Assembly (NCBI RefSeq): GCF_003144195.1
Contig: NW_020290021.1
Location: 239,838 to 303,837 of the forward strand
DNA from: Ceraceosorus guamensis
Lineage: Eukaryota; Basidiomycota; Exobasidiomycetes; Ceraceosorales; Ceraceosoraceae
Direction of reading: 5' to 3'
Length of the DNA stretch: 64,000 bases
Each line of letters starts with the position of its first letter. The stretch's first letter is position 1. Positions 42,941-54,714 of the stretch are shown one piece after another. A program made the translations under genes and the position numbers. Under the pieces are notes generated by a model. That model saw only the letters and a list, made by a program, of their open reading frames with translations. It did no database searches and was not told the origin of the DNA.

Positions 42941-45900
42941 GGTGAACGCCGATCGAAAGCGGATTGCTCTCCTTTTTCGTTTGGGACCTTTCTCTTTTGG
43001 ACGTGCTCCGCTGGGCTAGCGGGGGCGTACAGCGTGGAATGAAGCTGCTGCTTCCGGATCACGACGGTGGGATGGCGTTAGACGTCGTGTGAAAGGGGTC
43101 GGGCTGACAAGACTCGTGGCGGCAATGATAGTGCTTGGTCACGGTACGGTACGGTTGTGGTGTATAGTAAGCAGGGTCACATTTGAAAGAAGCAGGACGA
43201 AGCGAAAGAGTAGCGACTCGCGACTCTTGACTGGTCGTAACCCTGGCGATGCGTGCCGAAGAAAAGTATCACGTGACTGATCTTGTGTGGTTCAGGCTCG
43301 ACTCATCAGGCTCCAAACTCTCTTTGAAGTGTCCGCCAACTGCTCTGCACCACAAGCCAATCCCTGTCGGACTATGCCAGCATGCACAGCTCGGCATTCA
43401 ACTTCATCAATTGTTGAGGTCGCAAATAGTTCAGATCAGTCATGATCTTGAGTTGCAGCTCCGCATGCTGGGTATCCAGCACGTAGCAGTCGACCGTTAG
43501 GCGAAAGTTGGTGACGAATCAGACAAGCACGAAGATGTAGTCAGAGTTTGGATGTTTATTGGAGAGAGTGAGCAGGTCTCGAGTCTGGAGTCTGGAATGG
43601 ATGTGGATGCTATCTACGAGATCATTGCGCAGCTTGCAATACACGAAAAGCATCGCCTCGAGCAAGGAGTCCAGAGACGAACAAGTCAAGAGTGAGCCCC
43701 GTTGAGTTATGACCCTCCTGCAGAGGGACATGACCGCATAACTATCAACATCTCGCTAGAGACGTTATGACAAACGTTGCGACTCTTTGAATCGTTTCGA
43801 AGAGTTTCCTGGGCTGTGTCCCATTGGAGGAACATGGTGGGATTTTTGTTCAGGTCGTGTCCTACGACTTGTCAACTTGTGCTGCGTTATGCGTTCAAAG
43901 AACCCCCTTCGCTTTGCTGGCAACACCACGTTCCAAAGCCTCGCGCATCCTCTTTGCCATTTTGCCACACTCGCACAGGATGCTCATGACGAAGGGAAAT
44001 ATGCCAGCCCTTTCTGTAGGACACGCTCTTTTACCGCTCCGTGTGCATCTTCGCGGGCTTGGCAAAGAGAAGGGATGCGCTCTCTTCGGGACAGGCTCCT
44101 ATGTGGGCCAGAAACAAAGCCGCAGACACTTCGGAGGTACCCAAAGCCACCAGGACGGGCCCATTCTAATCCGGGTCTCACGAGGCACGTCCACTGCACC
44201 CTCACGGGCCCAGCAGAGCGGCGCATCGATCACCAGAACCGTTCCCGTTGCCGAAGCAACGAGAACTAACGAAGGCCGACCTGCTTCGGAACGGATCCTC
44301 CCGTGTCTTTCTTGACGTGCTCTCGCATGCCGATCGGCACGACAGGTGACACCAGCTAAAGATCGACCCATATTCACGCCGCGACCTCCCCGCTCCCAGC
44401 TCGCACCATGAACCGCGTCAAGAGCCGTGCGCATTACGGCACTGGCCGCTCTCCGATGAGACGAGTGGATAGTGGTGCAAGTCGAGAGCGTGGAGGTCGC
44501 AAACGCGAGAGCCATCATGACCCCGCTTCCATGCCCCATTGTAAACGTCGTGGGCAGTTGTCCGATATGGGGATTGCAAAGGCACAAAAGACAAAGCTCG
44601 AGAGGAGGATCGTGTCCAAATGAGAAAACTGCTTCTTGGAAAGAGATCGCTTGTCCGGGGACTTTCCCTACAGCAAAAGATCGATGGTGAAAAAAAGCTC
44701 TTGATGAGCATCTCCCCATCGCAGCTGCAATGCGGTCCTTTGACCGTCTCTGGACGCTGCTCAGCAGCTACAGAACTGCGAGAATGAACTCGTCGAGCTC
44801 GCCGACTGCCTCACATGGGGACATCGACAGCCCATGCGCAACCTTCCAATGCTTCGTGGACGACGAGAGACGGCGTCGAACATGGGCGAAACACGGCTCG
44901 ATAAACCCTGCCACCTTGGTGTGTGTCAGCGACGAAGTTGCACCAGCGTCCGAGCAACATTTCGACGCCACTCGCCGCCATCCACGAGTAGCACGATAAA
45001 ATTCGATGTCGGCTTCCTTTCTTGCGCGTCCCTTGTTGAGCAGTACGAAAGAGACGCGTAATATGTATCAGAAGCACCAAGGAAAAAGTCTTGGTTGAGA
45101 ACGAAATCCTGTTCGATTGATCTTTGCTGCCTTTCCCTCAGCCGATTGCCCATGTGATGAACAGAAGTCATCGAGCAACGTGATGAATATAGCAGCATGC
45201 GTGTGGTGATTGGATTGCGGAACGAGGTAAAGGATCTTGACCTACCTGTGTGAATCCACTTGCCGATGCGGGTCGAGTGACTGATCGACCAACCCGAATC
45301 TGAAAGGTAAGGACAAAGTACAGCGCATATATTCTACCGCTTACCGCATGTCCGATCAGCGACTGATGGCTGATTTGCTCATCAGGGTGTGCTGGCGTGG
45401 AGGCGTGACCATAGGAGGAGCAATGTAATCAAGGGCTGATGAACAAGGGCATGGGCGGCGTATGGTGGCAGCAGCGGTGTGTGTGCTTTCCTGGCGGTGA
45501 TGCTACGGTCAGGAAGGAACGTGCAGGTCTCGAATTCGTGCATGCTCACACTCAATCAAATGAGAACCGAAAAGATTGTTGTGAATCTTTTCGCGCGTCT
45601 CGACAAAACATGCGCAGCGCGTGCGCGTGCGCAAGCGGCGGCGGCGGCGGTTGATTTCGTCGCGCGTTGCACGCGCGCGCGTGCACAGTCGTCAGCGGCG
45701 AATTTTTCTTTCGCGCACAACCTCGCGTTACAAATTTTTGATTAGGGCGGCAAGGCACAACTGAAAAGACTCACAGATTCGCTTTACAGGTATACATACA
45801 GCCGTGAGTATACGGACCTAACCGACGGTGCATCTTCAAATCACGATACTCGCAACGACTTGAATTCGTGATTTGCGCTTTGCAAATGACCTGCTGCTGC

Positions 45901-46288
45901 TGCTGCTGCTGCTGCTGATCCAATTAATAAATTTCAATCGTGAATGAGGAGCGTGTCTCACGACTCTCGTTGCATCACCCATCACGTCCACGCGCATGCT
46001 GTATGCGTCATCCTTTTCGCCAGCTCATCGTCCAACCCCTTTGTCCAATCCGATTCTGCTCCTTCTGCACCTGCCGCACCGTACTGCACCACCACTGTGC
46101 GAGGATGGATTCATCTTGTCTTGCTTGAGGATAGCGGAGAAGTGGACGAGAACGCGAGAGTACGCCAGCTATAGCGCTGCTACATCAGGGCCTACTCGTG
46201 CGCCACTGTCCCACCTTTCGAGCCTGCTGCACTCGACAATCCGATGCTGCCTTTGCCAGCGGCTTGAAAAGCGGCCAGTCAACACGAG
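42941..46288. other. Long region without a supported gene
   Basis: About 3.3 kb between bL33m and the ubiquitin protease, both transcribed away from it. The region from about 43750 to 45100 has overlapping open frames of 70-206 codons on both strands but no motif, no conserved family and no consistent frame, so I call no gene. It also holds a CTG repeat, an ATTCGTGATTT word near 45866, a GGC/GCG-rich stretch at 45600-45700 and an A/T-rich transition around 45780-45940. Confidence 0.5.
45891..45917. repeat. CTG trinucleotide repeat
   Basis: Nine perfect CTG units in non-coding DNA about 0.4 kb upstream of the ubiquitin protease start. Confidence 0.9.
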
Positions 46289-48791
46289 ATGGACCGACTT
46301 GTTGCGCACTTTTCACCCACAATAACCTCAACTGGATTCATCCTGCCACAGCTTGAAGATCCTCAGAGGTTCCCACTGCTTTTCATATTTCCCTGGCCTC
46401 TTACTGTATTGCAGCAAGGCATCGTCTGCTCCTTGCTCCTCATAGCTCTTTCCATTGTTTCTGTCTACCTTTACAATTCGAGCAGCCACGGCATCTCCTG
46501 GACCGCTGCTTTGGCAGAGCTGGCCCGGTCTTTGTTGGGTCCGCTGGCAGACACACTTGGGCAGCTGCTTGAAGACCTCACCCACCTGGTTCAGAGCATG
46601 GCCGGCGGAATGGCGGCGTGCGTGCCCTCTGTGGGGCTTGGAAGCAGCTTTCATCTGTCCCTCGGTCGAACTTCCAGAAGTTCAGGCTCCACGAGCACCG
46701 ATGGAGCTCGGCGGCACGGCGCACTCAGAAGAGCTACAATTGTGCCCTCAGCGGGCTCACTCAATGGTGCAGCTTCTAGCTCTTTCAAGAAAGCCCCGCA
46801 ACTGCCTGAAGGGGAGCATCATCCGGGTCTAAGGAACACTGGAAACACTTGCTACTTCAACAGTGTGCTTCAAAGCTTGGCCTCGGTCCCTGTATTGGGT
46901 GACTGGTTGGAGCACTTGGAGAACGAGGCCGAAAGATGGGACGTGCCTACACCGGTTGCTGATGCGCTCAAGGAACTCATTGCGGGTGAGGTTGTCCGTA
47001 TGCGTGGGCGCCCGGCGCCGACTGACATGAAACTTTGCGTTGCGTGTGTCACTTTCCGCAGAGCTCAACACTCCCTTGAAACAAAGGCGAGCTCTTCTAC
47101 CCGATCAGCTCACCTCGGCTCTTCAGTCGGCGCCTGACTCGATGGCCGTCCGAGCACTTGTAGGCGCGCACGCTCAGCAGGATGCGCACGAATTGTTCGT
47201 TCTGCTCCTGTCTGCTCTTTCGGACGAGGCCAAGTCAATAGAGCAAGAACAAGCAGTCCAAATTCAGGATCGTACGAGAGGCTTGAAAGGTCTCATGGCA
47301 CCTACTCTCAGAGCGTTCGCTTCGGGTCAACACAACGGTCATGCGACAGGCTTGATCCGAGAAGAGGCAGAAGCAGGACCATCTCAGCCCAACCCCTTTC
47401 AGGGGCTGGCTGCTCAAAGGACTGCGTGCTACACATGCGGATACGTCGAGGCAGTCAGGCACACGACGTTCGAAGAACTCAACTTGACCGTACCCACGTA
47501 TCGCGCCTGCAACTTGAGAGACTGTCTAGCTAATTGGACAGAGATTGAACACGTCGACTGGATCTGCTGGCGATGCACACTGCGCGCTACCAAATTCAGG
47601 CTGGCGGAAGAAGTTGCCAAGCTGGAAGCTGTTGCAGAGAGCAGCAGAGCCGGAAAAAAGGCGCCCATGAATGCAGCAAAAAAGAGGAGGCTCAAAGAAG
47701 CGAAGAAGCAGGCGGCTCGAGTGGAGAGCGCAATACTCTGTGGAGAGCACGAAGATGAGTTCTTGGACCCGTCGATGGGCACTGAACCGCAAGCAGCCAC
47801 GAGCTCGGGTGCAGAGATCAGACTCGAGCGGACCATGTCGAGAGCTGCTACGAAGCAAGTCATGCTAGCCCGTCCACCTCCTGTGCTAGCCATACATCTC
47901 AACCGCTCTAGCTACTCGGCATCTTCCTTCGGGGCGAGCAAGAATGATGCTCTGGTGCGCTTCCCCGAATATCTTGATGTGGGCGATTTCACCACGGGAG
48001 GCAAGCTGAGCGTCCAAGCCGACGAGCCCATTTCGGAACGTGCAGAATACCTGAATGGTATGCACGACGCAGAGGATGCGTCACGGAACGTGAATGGAGC
48101 TGCTTACACGAATGGCAGCGCTGCGAATGGGCACACGAGGAGGAAAGCTCGGCAAGGCTTAGAGGCTTACGAAGCGCCGAGGACAGTGTACAGACTGGAA
48201 TCGCTAGTTGTTCACTACGGCGGTCATTCGTTCGGGCACTACGTCTCTTATCGACGACGCCCAAGGCGAAATACCATGAGTTCTGCTTCAAGGCTAGACG
48301 CAGAGACTGCTTCCTGGTCTTCCTCTCAGCACTCTTCGGATGATCTGGAATGGCTCCGAATATCAGATTCCTCGGTGGAAGCTTGTCATCTGAACGAAGC
48401 GCTCTCCCAGAATCCCTTTTTGCTCTTCTATCAGCGCGTCGACTCGTCCGGGTCGCCGAGGACGAGTGGATCCGGCAATCCGTCCATAGATTCAAATCGT
48501 ATTGGCGGAGAGTACTGGAGAGCGCCTACGGGCTTCGAGACTCTTAAAGGAACACAGCTGGACAGGTACAGAAGAGCTCTCTCCCCTAGGATCGTGCACA
48601 ATTGGAGCTCCACGGCATCTCCTGTCTCTTCGCCGCTCGCCACTCTGGCTCCTAGCGGCACAGACGGGTCATCAAGCTCCAAGCCGAGTCGAGATGGCAC
48701 ACAGAGGAGCAAGGTGCAAGGAAACGGCTCCGTCAAAACTGCCTCGGAGGAAATGTCGCATGGCTCCTCAGGATCTGCTACTCTCGCTTGA
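46289..48791 (+). CDS. Membrane-anchored ubiquitin carboxyl-terminal hydrolase (USP)
   Basis: Two exons, 46289-46985 and 47062-48791, for 808 residues. Residues 30-70 hold hydrophobic helices (FIFPWPLTVLQQGIVC, SLLLIALSIVSVYLY), then a Ser/Gly linker and a USP peptidase domain. The catalytic Cys188 is in GNTCYFNSVLQSLA, the QQDAHELFVLLL motif (finger/palm) follows, and the Zn ribbon is CYTCGY...CWRC. His625 is in GGHSFGHYVSYRR and the catalytic Asp/Asn region is in WLRISDSSVEAC. A Lys/Ala-rich coiled insert (KKAPMNAAKKRRLKEAKKQ) sits in the fingers. N-terminal membrane anchoring and length are similar to yeast Ubp1 and animal USP30, so it likely acts at a membrane surface; which membrane (ER or mitochondria) cannot be decided. 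The C-terminal 100 residues are Ser-rich and disordered. Confidence 0.9.
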
Positions 48792-48995
48792 ACCGGTGCA
48801 AATATCGAGACGTCACCCTACCACTACCTATGTATAATATCGACGAAGCCAAAATTGCCACTCTGCACGTCTCACCGCGCTATGCAGCATTCACATTTCA
48901 GCAGTTGTTATTCAAACTCGCGTGACTCGCCATTCGCGTTGCAGTGATTCCTGAGCGAGGGTGCTTCGCGCTCCCAAATTACTGTTTTTTGCCGC

Positions 48996-50805
48996 CTACT
49001 TTCCTCCGGCATGTGCGGATTGCTTGTCCACGCCTCCGAGGCCCTTTCTAGTCTGATTGAGGCCGTGCGCCTTGAGTCGGATGGAAGAAGTAGCGATGAA
49101 TCCACCAGCAGCTTCGACGTCGAAGCCCTCGACGACGTCCATGCTAGCCGCATCGGCGCTGTACAGCGTCTCGCTAGAAGATCTGCCCTCGACGATCGTG
49201 TTGCCCTTGTAAAGCTTCAGCCTCACATCTCCATTCACGTTCTTTTGTGATGCGGGAATGGCAGATCGGACGAATTCGCACTCGGGAGAGTAGTAGAGCC
49301 CGTCGTACAGCTGCTGGCTGAAGCTGCGAGACAAGAACGAGTCGCGAAGCTTGCGGAGCTCCTTGTCCATCACCAGACCTTCCAGAGAGATGTGCGCGGT
49401 GCGCAAGATCGTTCCAGCTGGAGTCTCGTAGCAACCTCGGGACTTGAGACCCAGGAGTCGGTTCTGGAAAAAGGTGAAGAGGAATTTCGAAAGGCGCGCG
49501 TCAGTTCAATCGACATTGCTGTCCCAACCTTCAGATCCTGGTCGCCGCACCTCGACAATGTCCACTCTGCCGATACCGTGTTCCCTAGCCAATAGGTTCA
49601 AAGTGTCAAAGACCTCGACAGAGTCCGTCACTTCCTTTCCGCTGCTTTGAATCTTGACCTTGGTGGGCAGACCCTTGGTGAATGTGATGGTGATTTGCTC
49701 AGGCGTGTCCGGTGCCTTTTCGGGAGACTTGATCAAGCCCCACATGTCCTCAGGAGGCGTGTGGTCCTGTCGCACATGCGTCAAATGACTTGGAGAGCAA
49801 TCAGCGTTGGATGTCACAGCACACTTTCTTTTATCAATCCACACGCACGGGGTCCTCCAAAACACCTGCTTCGTAGGAGCAGTGCATCGCATTCTCATCT
49901 GCGAGGAGGGGCAAAGAAGCTCGTGTAAGCAGGCGCAGGGTTCCTGCAGCGACCCTGATCAGCAGCTCACCAGTAGACCAGGGCTTCGCCTTGGTCTGGG
50001 CGACCGGGATGCCCTTGGACGCGGCATACTCCAAGAGCGCCGAACGTCCAGCAAAGCGGTTGTAGAAAGCTGCGGGCGTAGCAAGGTGAGGGATGGAAGT
50101 CAGTGTATGCTAGTGACTCCGTGCGTCGAAAAGCCTTTCTTGGGCTATACTCACAGGCATCGCGCCAGGGTGCAATGACCTTGATGTCGGGCTTGAGGCC
50201 GTAAAAGGCCAGCTCGAATCTGACCTGATCGTTGCCCTTGCCCGTACAGCCATGAGCCACGTATTGGCATCCCGTCTTGGCAGCGCTCTCGATCATTCCT
50301 CGAGCAATGACTGGACGAGCCAAGGATGTACCGAGGAGGTATACATCCTCGTAGATCGCATTGACCTGCACTGCAGGGTAGATCAGCTCTTCGATAAATT
50401 CGCGGCGCATGTCCTGGAGGGTGGTGGAGGAGGCGAATCGAGCGAGGTAGGAGCACGATTAGCATTCGTTTCGGGATGATCAATGCAAGATTTCCTTGAA
50501 TACCCTCTGTCCCCATCACTCACTTCGAGAATGAAGTCCTTGGCTCCACACTTGATCGCCTTTGTGCGAGCTGCTTCAAAGTCCTCGATCTGTCCGACGT
50601 TGGCCATGAAGGCGACGACATCGTAGCCTTCGTCGATGAGCCAAGCCAGGATGGTAGAGGTATCTGCAAGAAAGAAACACCTGAATGAGCGGGCTGCGCA
50701 CATCGACTTGGCGATTGGCGACTATGGCGCGATGTGAATAGCTAGGAGACATTACTCACCCAGACCGCCAGAGTAGGCTAGTAGTACCTTTCCTTTGGCA
50801 GACAT
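48996..50805 (-). CDS. ARG1: Argininosuccinate synthase
   Basis: Joins citrulline and aspartate with ATP, the penultimate step in arginine biosynthesis, in the cytosol. Seven reverse-strand exons: 50805-50760, 50663-50524, 50413-50155, 50069-49971, 49898-49849, 49766-49551 and 49463-48996, giving 425 residues (yeast Arg1 has 420). The N terminus is [19 protein letters not shown], in which SGGLDTS is the PP-loop and is split by intron 1. Next come [48 protein letters not shown] and PPEDMWGL, and a final exon with [18 protein letters not shown]. The last 40 residues ([15 protein letters not shown]) are longer than usual but similar to fungal orthologues. It is divergently paired with ARG8. Confidence 0.96.
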
Positions 50806-52388
50806 GATCGATACGGGATTGTTGATGGATATGTACAGCAGACTGAGCTATGCACTGATCTTGTCAGCTGGTGTGGTGGAGAAAGGGAGCGGAGGCAGAG
50901 TGTTGCACTCACGACTATACAGATATTCACCCGCACAAGATAGCAAGAGGCTGGTCGATGCTGTAGGCAAAAGTGGATGAATGCTGGATGGATGATCGAT
51001 CCGTCCTTTATCTGCATGCAGCAAGCAGCTGCAGCAGAGGCACTCGATCGTGCCCATTGTTGCAGCAGCCGAGTCACGCACGCCCTCCTGCTGTGCATCT
51101 AAATTCACAGCAGCAGCGACTTCCTTCCAAATAAAAAAGCGCCTGGTCAAAAATTATTTGCGCGTGTTTGATGTGCCTTGGCGCACGCGCGAAGCGAAGC
51201 AATAACGGGCCACCGCTGCGTGGCGACAGTCAACTGAAACTGCTGCTGCTGCCATGCATGCAGCTGCTGCAGATGAGATCGCGCGCAGACCACCGCGGCG
51301 TGCACCACGTATGGGGGCGCGCGCGGCGACGGCGGCGGCTGAAGCAATATAAGGCGGACGAAATTCGATCGCGCGCGCATCTTCGCAAACATCCCGCGCA
51401 CAGCCGAGACAGCCACATTCAAGAATTTCACGATTCTTCACGATTTGTGCATGCCGACATTTGCGCGATGTGGAGTTTTGTATTTGCTCCATTTCTTTTC
51501 GTGCGAGAGATAAGGCCCATCAGCAAGATTCTTGATCTTACTACTATGACTTTATTTCGGTATGATCCGGGCTTACAGCTAACTGATGCTGTGACAGAGT
51601 GTGATGAGTGTGACTCGTGACGCGTTGCCAGATCTGTTGTCCGTAGACCGCAATTCCTGCAATCACGAGTCAGTCGTGCCTCCCCAAGCTACATCAGCAG
51701 TCAAGGTCCCCGTAGTCGTCGGGCTGACTCAAAGCTCACATTCACGTGGTTTTGAGGAGGAAGAGATGGACACGAGCTGTGTGCAAATCGAGCAGTCGCG
51801 AAACAAGTTGCAAGTGGGCCTAGCCTGCACAAGCCGCAAGGCAAACGCCCTCGGCCCTGGAAGAACCCCGAGCCCTAGGTTTGTTGTGAGCTTGCTGCGC
51901 TGCCGCGTGCGACCAGCTCAAACTCTGGATTTAGGAAGCCACGCCGAAGCTTCGGCACCGCCTCTATAGCTTGCCTTCGTCTGCGCGCGGCGAAGTCTTG
52001 AATCTTGAATACAAGTCGTGATTGGTCGACATTTGATGTGCATGTGTATTTTGAATCAGATTCTCCATTAATCATTAAGAGTTTCAGGCATGAGGATTCG
52101 AATTTGAATTCTCAACGATCGTGACGAGAAGATCTTGCGCTGCGCTGCTATGACTCGTACAAGACAAGAGATGCTGGTGGCTGATCATCCAATCGTTGCA
52201 TGGTAGATCGTTCGAAATGGTACATCTTCCCAACATGTCTCTCCTGCTCACCATGTCATCACAAGGACTCTCACTTTGGAGCACAAGCTAGACATCTTCC
52301 TCCGCCATTGTGGTAGCGCTTGACCTGACTTGCACGTCACCCTCTTTCCATTCATCTCCGACTTCCGCTTCTTCCGACAAGCTCCAGG
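50806..52388. promoter_or_regulatory. Shared upstream region of ARG1 and ARG8 with Gcn4-like sites
   Basis: This 1.58 kb interval drives two arginine genes outward. It contains a perfect TGACTCA at 51725-51731 and TGACTC-core words at 51071-51077 (reverse), 51611-51617, 51666-51672 (reverse) and 52151-52157. TGACTCA is the binding sequence of the Gcn4/CpcA amino-acid starvation regulator in other fungi. The same cores are common in intergenic DNA here, so the assignment is inference. It also has attttcacgattcttcacga near 51427. Reading frames up to 150 codons have no recognisable content. Confidence 0.45.
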
Positions 52389-54062
52389 ATGTTGGGGCGT
52401 TTTACAAAACAGGCTGGACAGCTTGGAAGGTGGTCGAGAGCGGGTGTCCTTGCGCAGAGGTCCTACGCCTCATCACCGCGCGTGAGTGTGCGCTTTCTGC
52501 CCGCCAGTCAGCAAGTGCAGACCAAGCCTAGCTCACATCAGTTACATACTCGCCCATCTGCGCCGGCTGCGCGTGCGCAGGAACCATGCCAGCGGTACCT
52601 CAAAGTTACACATCCAGACGATCTACCAGAATTCGACTCTCCCAACTCGGTTGGAGCGACGCTGAAGCGCTTCGATGCGTCCACACTAGCAACCTACTCT
52701 CGCCCCTCCGTCTTGCTCACTCGTGGAAAAGGTCTCGATTTGTGGGCAGCATCGGATGATGCCGGCTCCCCCTCGGGAAGAGGAGAGCGGCATTATCTGG
52801 ACTTTAGTTCCGGCATCGCTGTCAACTCTTTGGGCCATGCTGATGCGCAAATCGCCGAGGTTGCGGCCGATCAAGCTAATAGATTGGTCCACAGCAGCAA
52901 CTTGTATCACAACGAGTGGAGTGGGGAGCTGGCGGATAGGATGGTCAAGCTGACGAGAGAACATGGCGGACTGGGCATCGAGCGAGGAAGCTCAGAGGGA
53001 GACTTGAAGGTGTTTTTGGCCAATAGCGGTACGGAGGCGAACGAAGGTGAGTTCTCGCGGGCCGCTATCCAACACTTCAACCGGACTTTGTTATCCTCTC
53101 GGCGCTGCTTAACGCTGCTCCACTTGTCATATGTAGCCGCCCTCAAATTCGCTCGAAAGCATGGCATGTCGCATTCTGGCAAGCCGGCAACCAAATCCGG
53201 TCTAGTCAGCTTCAACAACGCCTTTCATGGTCGCACGATGGGAGCGCTAGCCATGACGCCCAACCCAAAATACCAAGCACCATTCGCCCCCCTTCTCGGG
53301 GATGTAAAGACGGGTCACTACAACTCCTTTGAAGGTCTTCACGACCTCATCGACGATAAGACGGCAGGCGTCATTGTGGAGCCGGTGCAAGGCGAGGGAG
53401 GCATCTTTCCCGCCAAGCTCGAGTGGCTCCAAGCTCTCAGAAAGAGATGCGACGAAGTCAAGGCTCTGCTCATCTTTGACGAGATCCAATGCGGTCTTTG
53501 GAGATCCGGATCCTTGTGGTGTCACTCCAACTTTCCGACCAACGCTCATCCGGATCTCATCACCATGGCCAAACCTCTTGCAAACGGCTTCCCCATCGGA
53601 GCGGTTCTGATGCGCAAGTCGGTTGCCGATAGCATCACAGTTGGGGATCACGGAACAACATTTGGAGGGGGTCCTCTGACCAGCAGGATAGCCCATCACG
53701 TTCTGGGGCGGCTGTCTGACCCTGCCCTGGTCAAGAGTGCCAAAGCAGCTTCGGACAAGCTCAAGGCGCGATTGACTGAATTGCGAGACCTCTTTCCTGA
53801 ATTGATCCGACACGAAGAAGGCGCGTATGAGTCACCCAGAGGCAAAGGCTTGTTGATCGGTCTGAGCACAAAGGACCCTTCTCATGCTGGCAAGATCGTC
53901 AAGCTGGCCAGAGAGCGCGGCTTGATTGTGCTCAGCGCTGGATCGGATGCCGTTAGGATAGTCCCAAGCTTGACGGTATCGCTGGAGCAGATCGATACTG
54001 CTGCAGACATACTGGAGAGCTGCTTCTCCGTCTTGGCTCGAGAGACTAGACATACCGCCTAG
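52389..54062 (+). CDS. ARG8: Acetylornithine aminotransferase, mitochondrial
   Basis: PLP enzyme that makes N-acetylornithine from N-acetylglutamate semialdehyde in the mitochondrial matrix. Two exons, 52389-53046 and 53137-54062, for 527 residues including a presequence rich in Arg, Ser and Gln (MLGRFTKQAGQLGRWSRAG). Seen in order: DFSSGIAVNSLGHADAQIAE, FLANSGTEANE/AALKFARK across the splice, NAFHGRTMGALAMT, VEPVQGEGGIFPA, LLIFDEIQCGLWRSG, and TMAKPLANGFPIGAVL with the PLP Lys. The 90-nt intron is a multiple of three and has no in-frame stop, so the unspliced message is also open. The presequence and the linker to the conserved part are longer than in yeast (about 423 residues). Confidence 0.95.
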   Translation: MLGRFTKQAGQLGRWSRAGVLAQRSYASSPRVSVRFLPASQQVQTKPSSHQLHTRPSAPAARAQEPCQRYLKVTHPDDLPEFDSPNSVGATLKRFDASTLATYSRPSVLLTRGKGLDLWAASDDAGSPSGRGERHYLDFSSGIAVNSLGHADAQIAEVAADQANRLVHSSNLYHNEWSGELADRMVKLTREHGGLGIERGSSEGDLKVFLANSGTEANEGEFSRAAIQHFNRTLLSSRRCLTLLHLSYVAALKFARKHGMSHSGKPATKSGLVSFNNAFHGRTMGALAMTPNPKYQAPFAPLLGDVKTGHYNSFEGLHDLIDDKTAGVIVEPVQGEGGIFPAKLEWLQALRKRCDEVKALLIFDEIQCGLWRSGSLWCHSNFPTNAHPDLITMAKPLANGFPIGAVLMRKSVADSITVGDHGTTFGGGPLTSRIAHHVLGRLSDPALVKSAKAASDKLKARLTELRDLFPELIRHEEGAYESPRGKGLLIGLSTKDPSHAGKIVKLARERGLIVLSAGSDAVRIVPSLTVSLEQIDTAADILESCFSVLARETRHTA

Positions 54063-54714
54063 AAATGACAACCAAACCTCTGCATAACCTCTCATGGCTA
54101 GAGATGTGCCAGTGAAAGACCAAATGATGACTGGCAGCCTTTGACGAGATAGCATGCAAGCGCTCGTCATGCGATGGAGTATGTTGAGGTGCTATGCGTC
54201 GTCGATTCAAAGTTTATCAAGTTTTTGACTCTGTTGTGATTCTCTGGAGATTGGGGCTGGCCCACGTCACGTGAACTCGTTGCGTTGCTCTCACGCGAAA
54301 GAGCCGTGCCTCGGGCATCGGGCTTGCGACTTACCGGACGTGGACGCGCGCGTGCGCGCATACATGTGCATGTACGCGATGCCCGCGTACGCAAGCGCAA
54401 AGGCTGTAGAGCGCACCCCTGGCGCGTGCTGGGGTGTTGCTCGCCTGCTACGCATGTCTCCGCTTCGCCCGAAAGCGAGAAAAGTAGGGATCGAAGGCGG
54501 GGGGTTATTTGAGCCCCTTGCTGCCTTGCTGCTTGCCGCTCTTTCTGGGTCAGCACATTGTGGAGACGCAGAAGAGTACCAGTATTCTAGTGAATCTTCA
54601 TGACGACGGTGCTACGCTGATCATCCTCCTTGTCGTCCGATCCACCATCAAACACATCACGACAAAGTCCGCAAGGCCCTCTTTCTACAGTCGCCCATCC
54701 AAACGCTTCCGAAA
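54063..54714. other. Intergenic region between ARG8 and the thiolase
   Basis: About 0.65 kb in tandem orientation. Contains a GC-rich stretch around 54330-54500 with alternating gcgcgcgtgcgcgcatac and cacgtgaac. No gene recognised. Confidence 0.5.

Noticed and set aside
44099-44719. Reverse-strand frame of about 200 codons, and a forward frame at 43824-44315
   Set aside because: They overlap each other on opposite strands and neither has homology or a typical coding pattern; I cannot choose and list neither.
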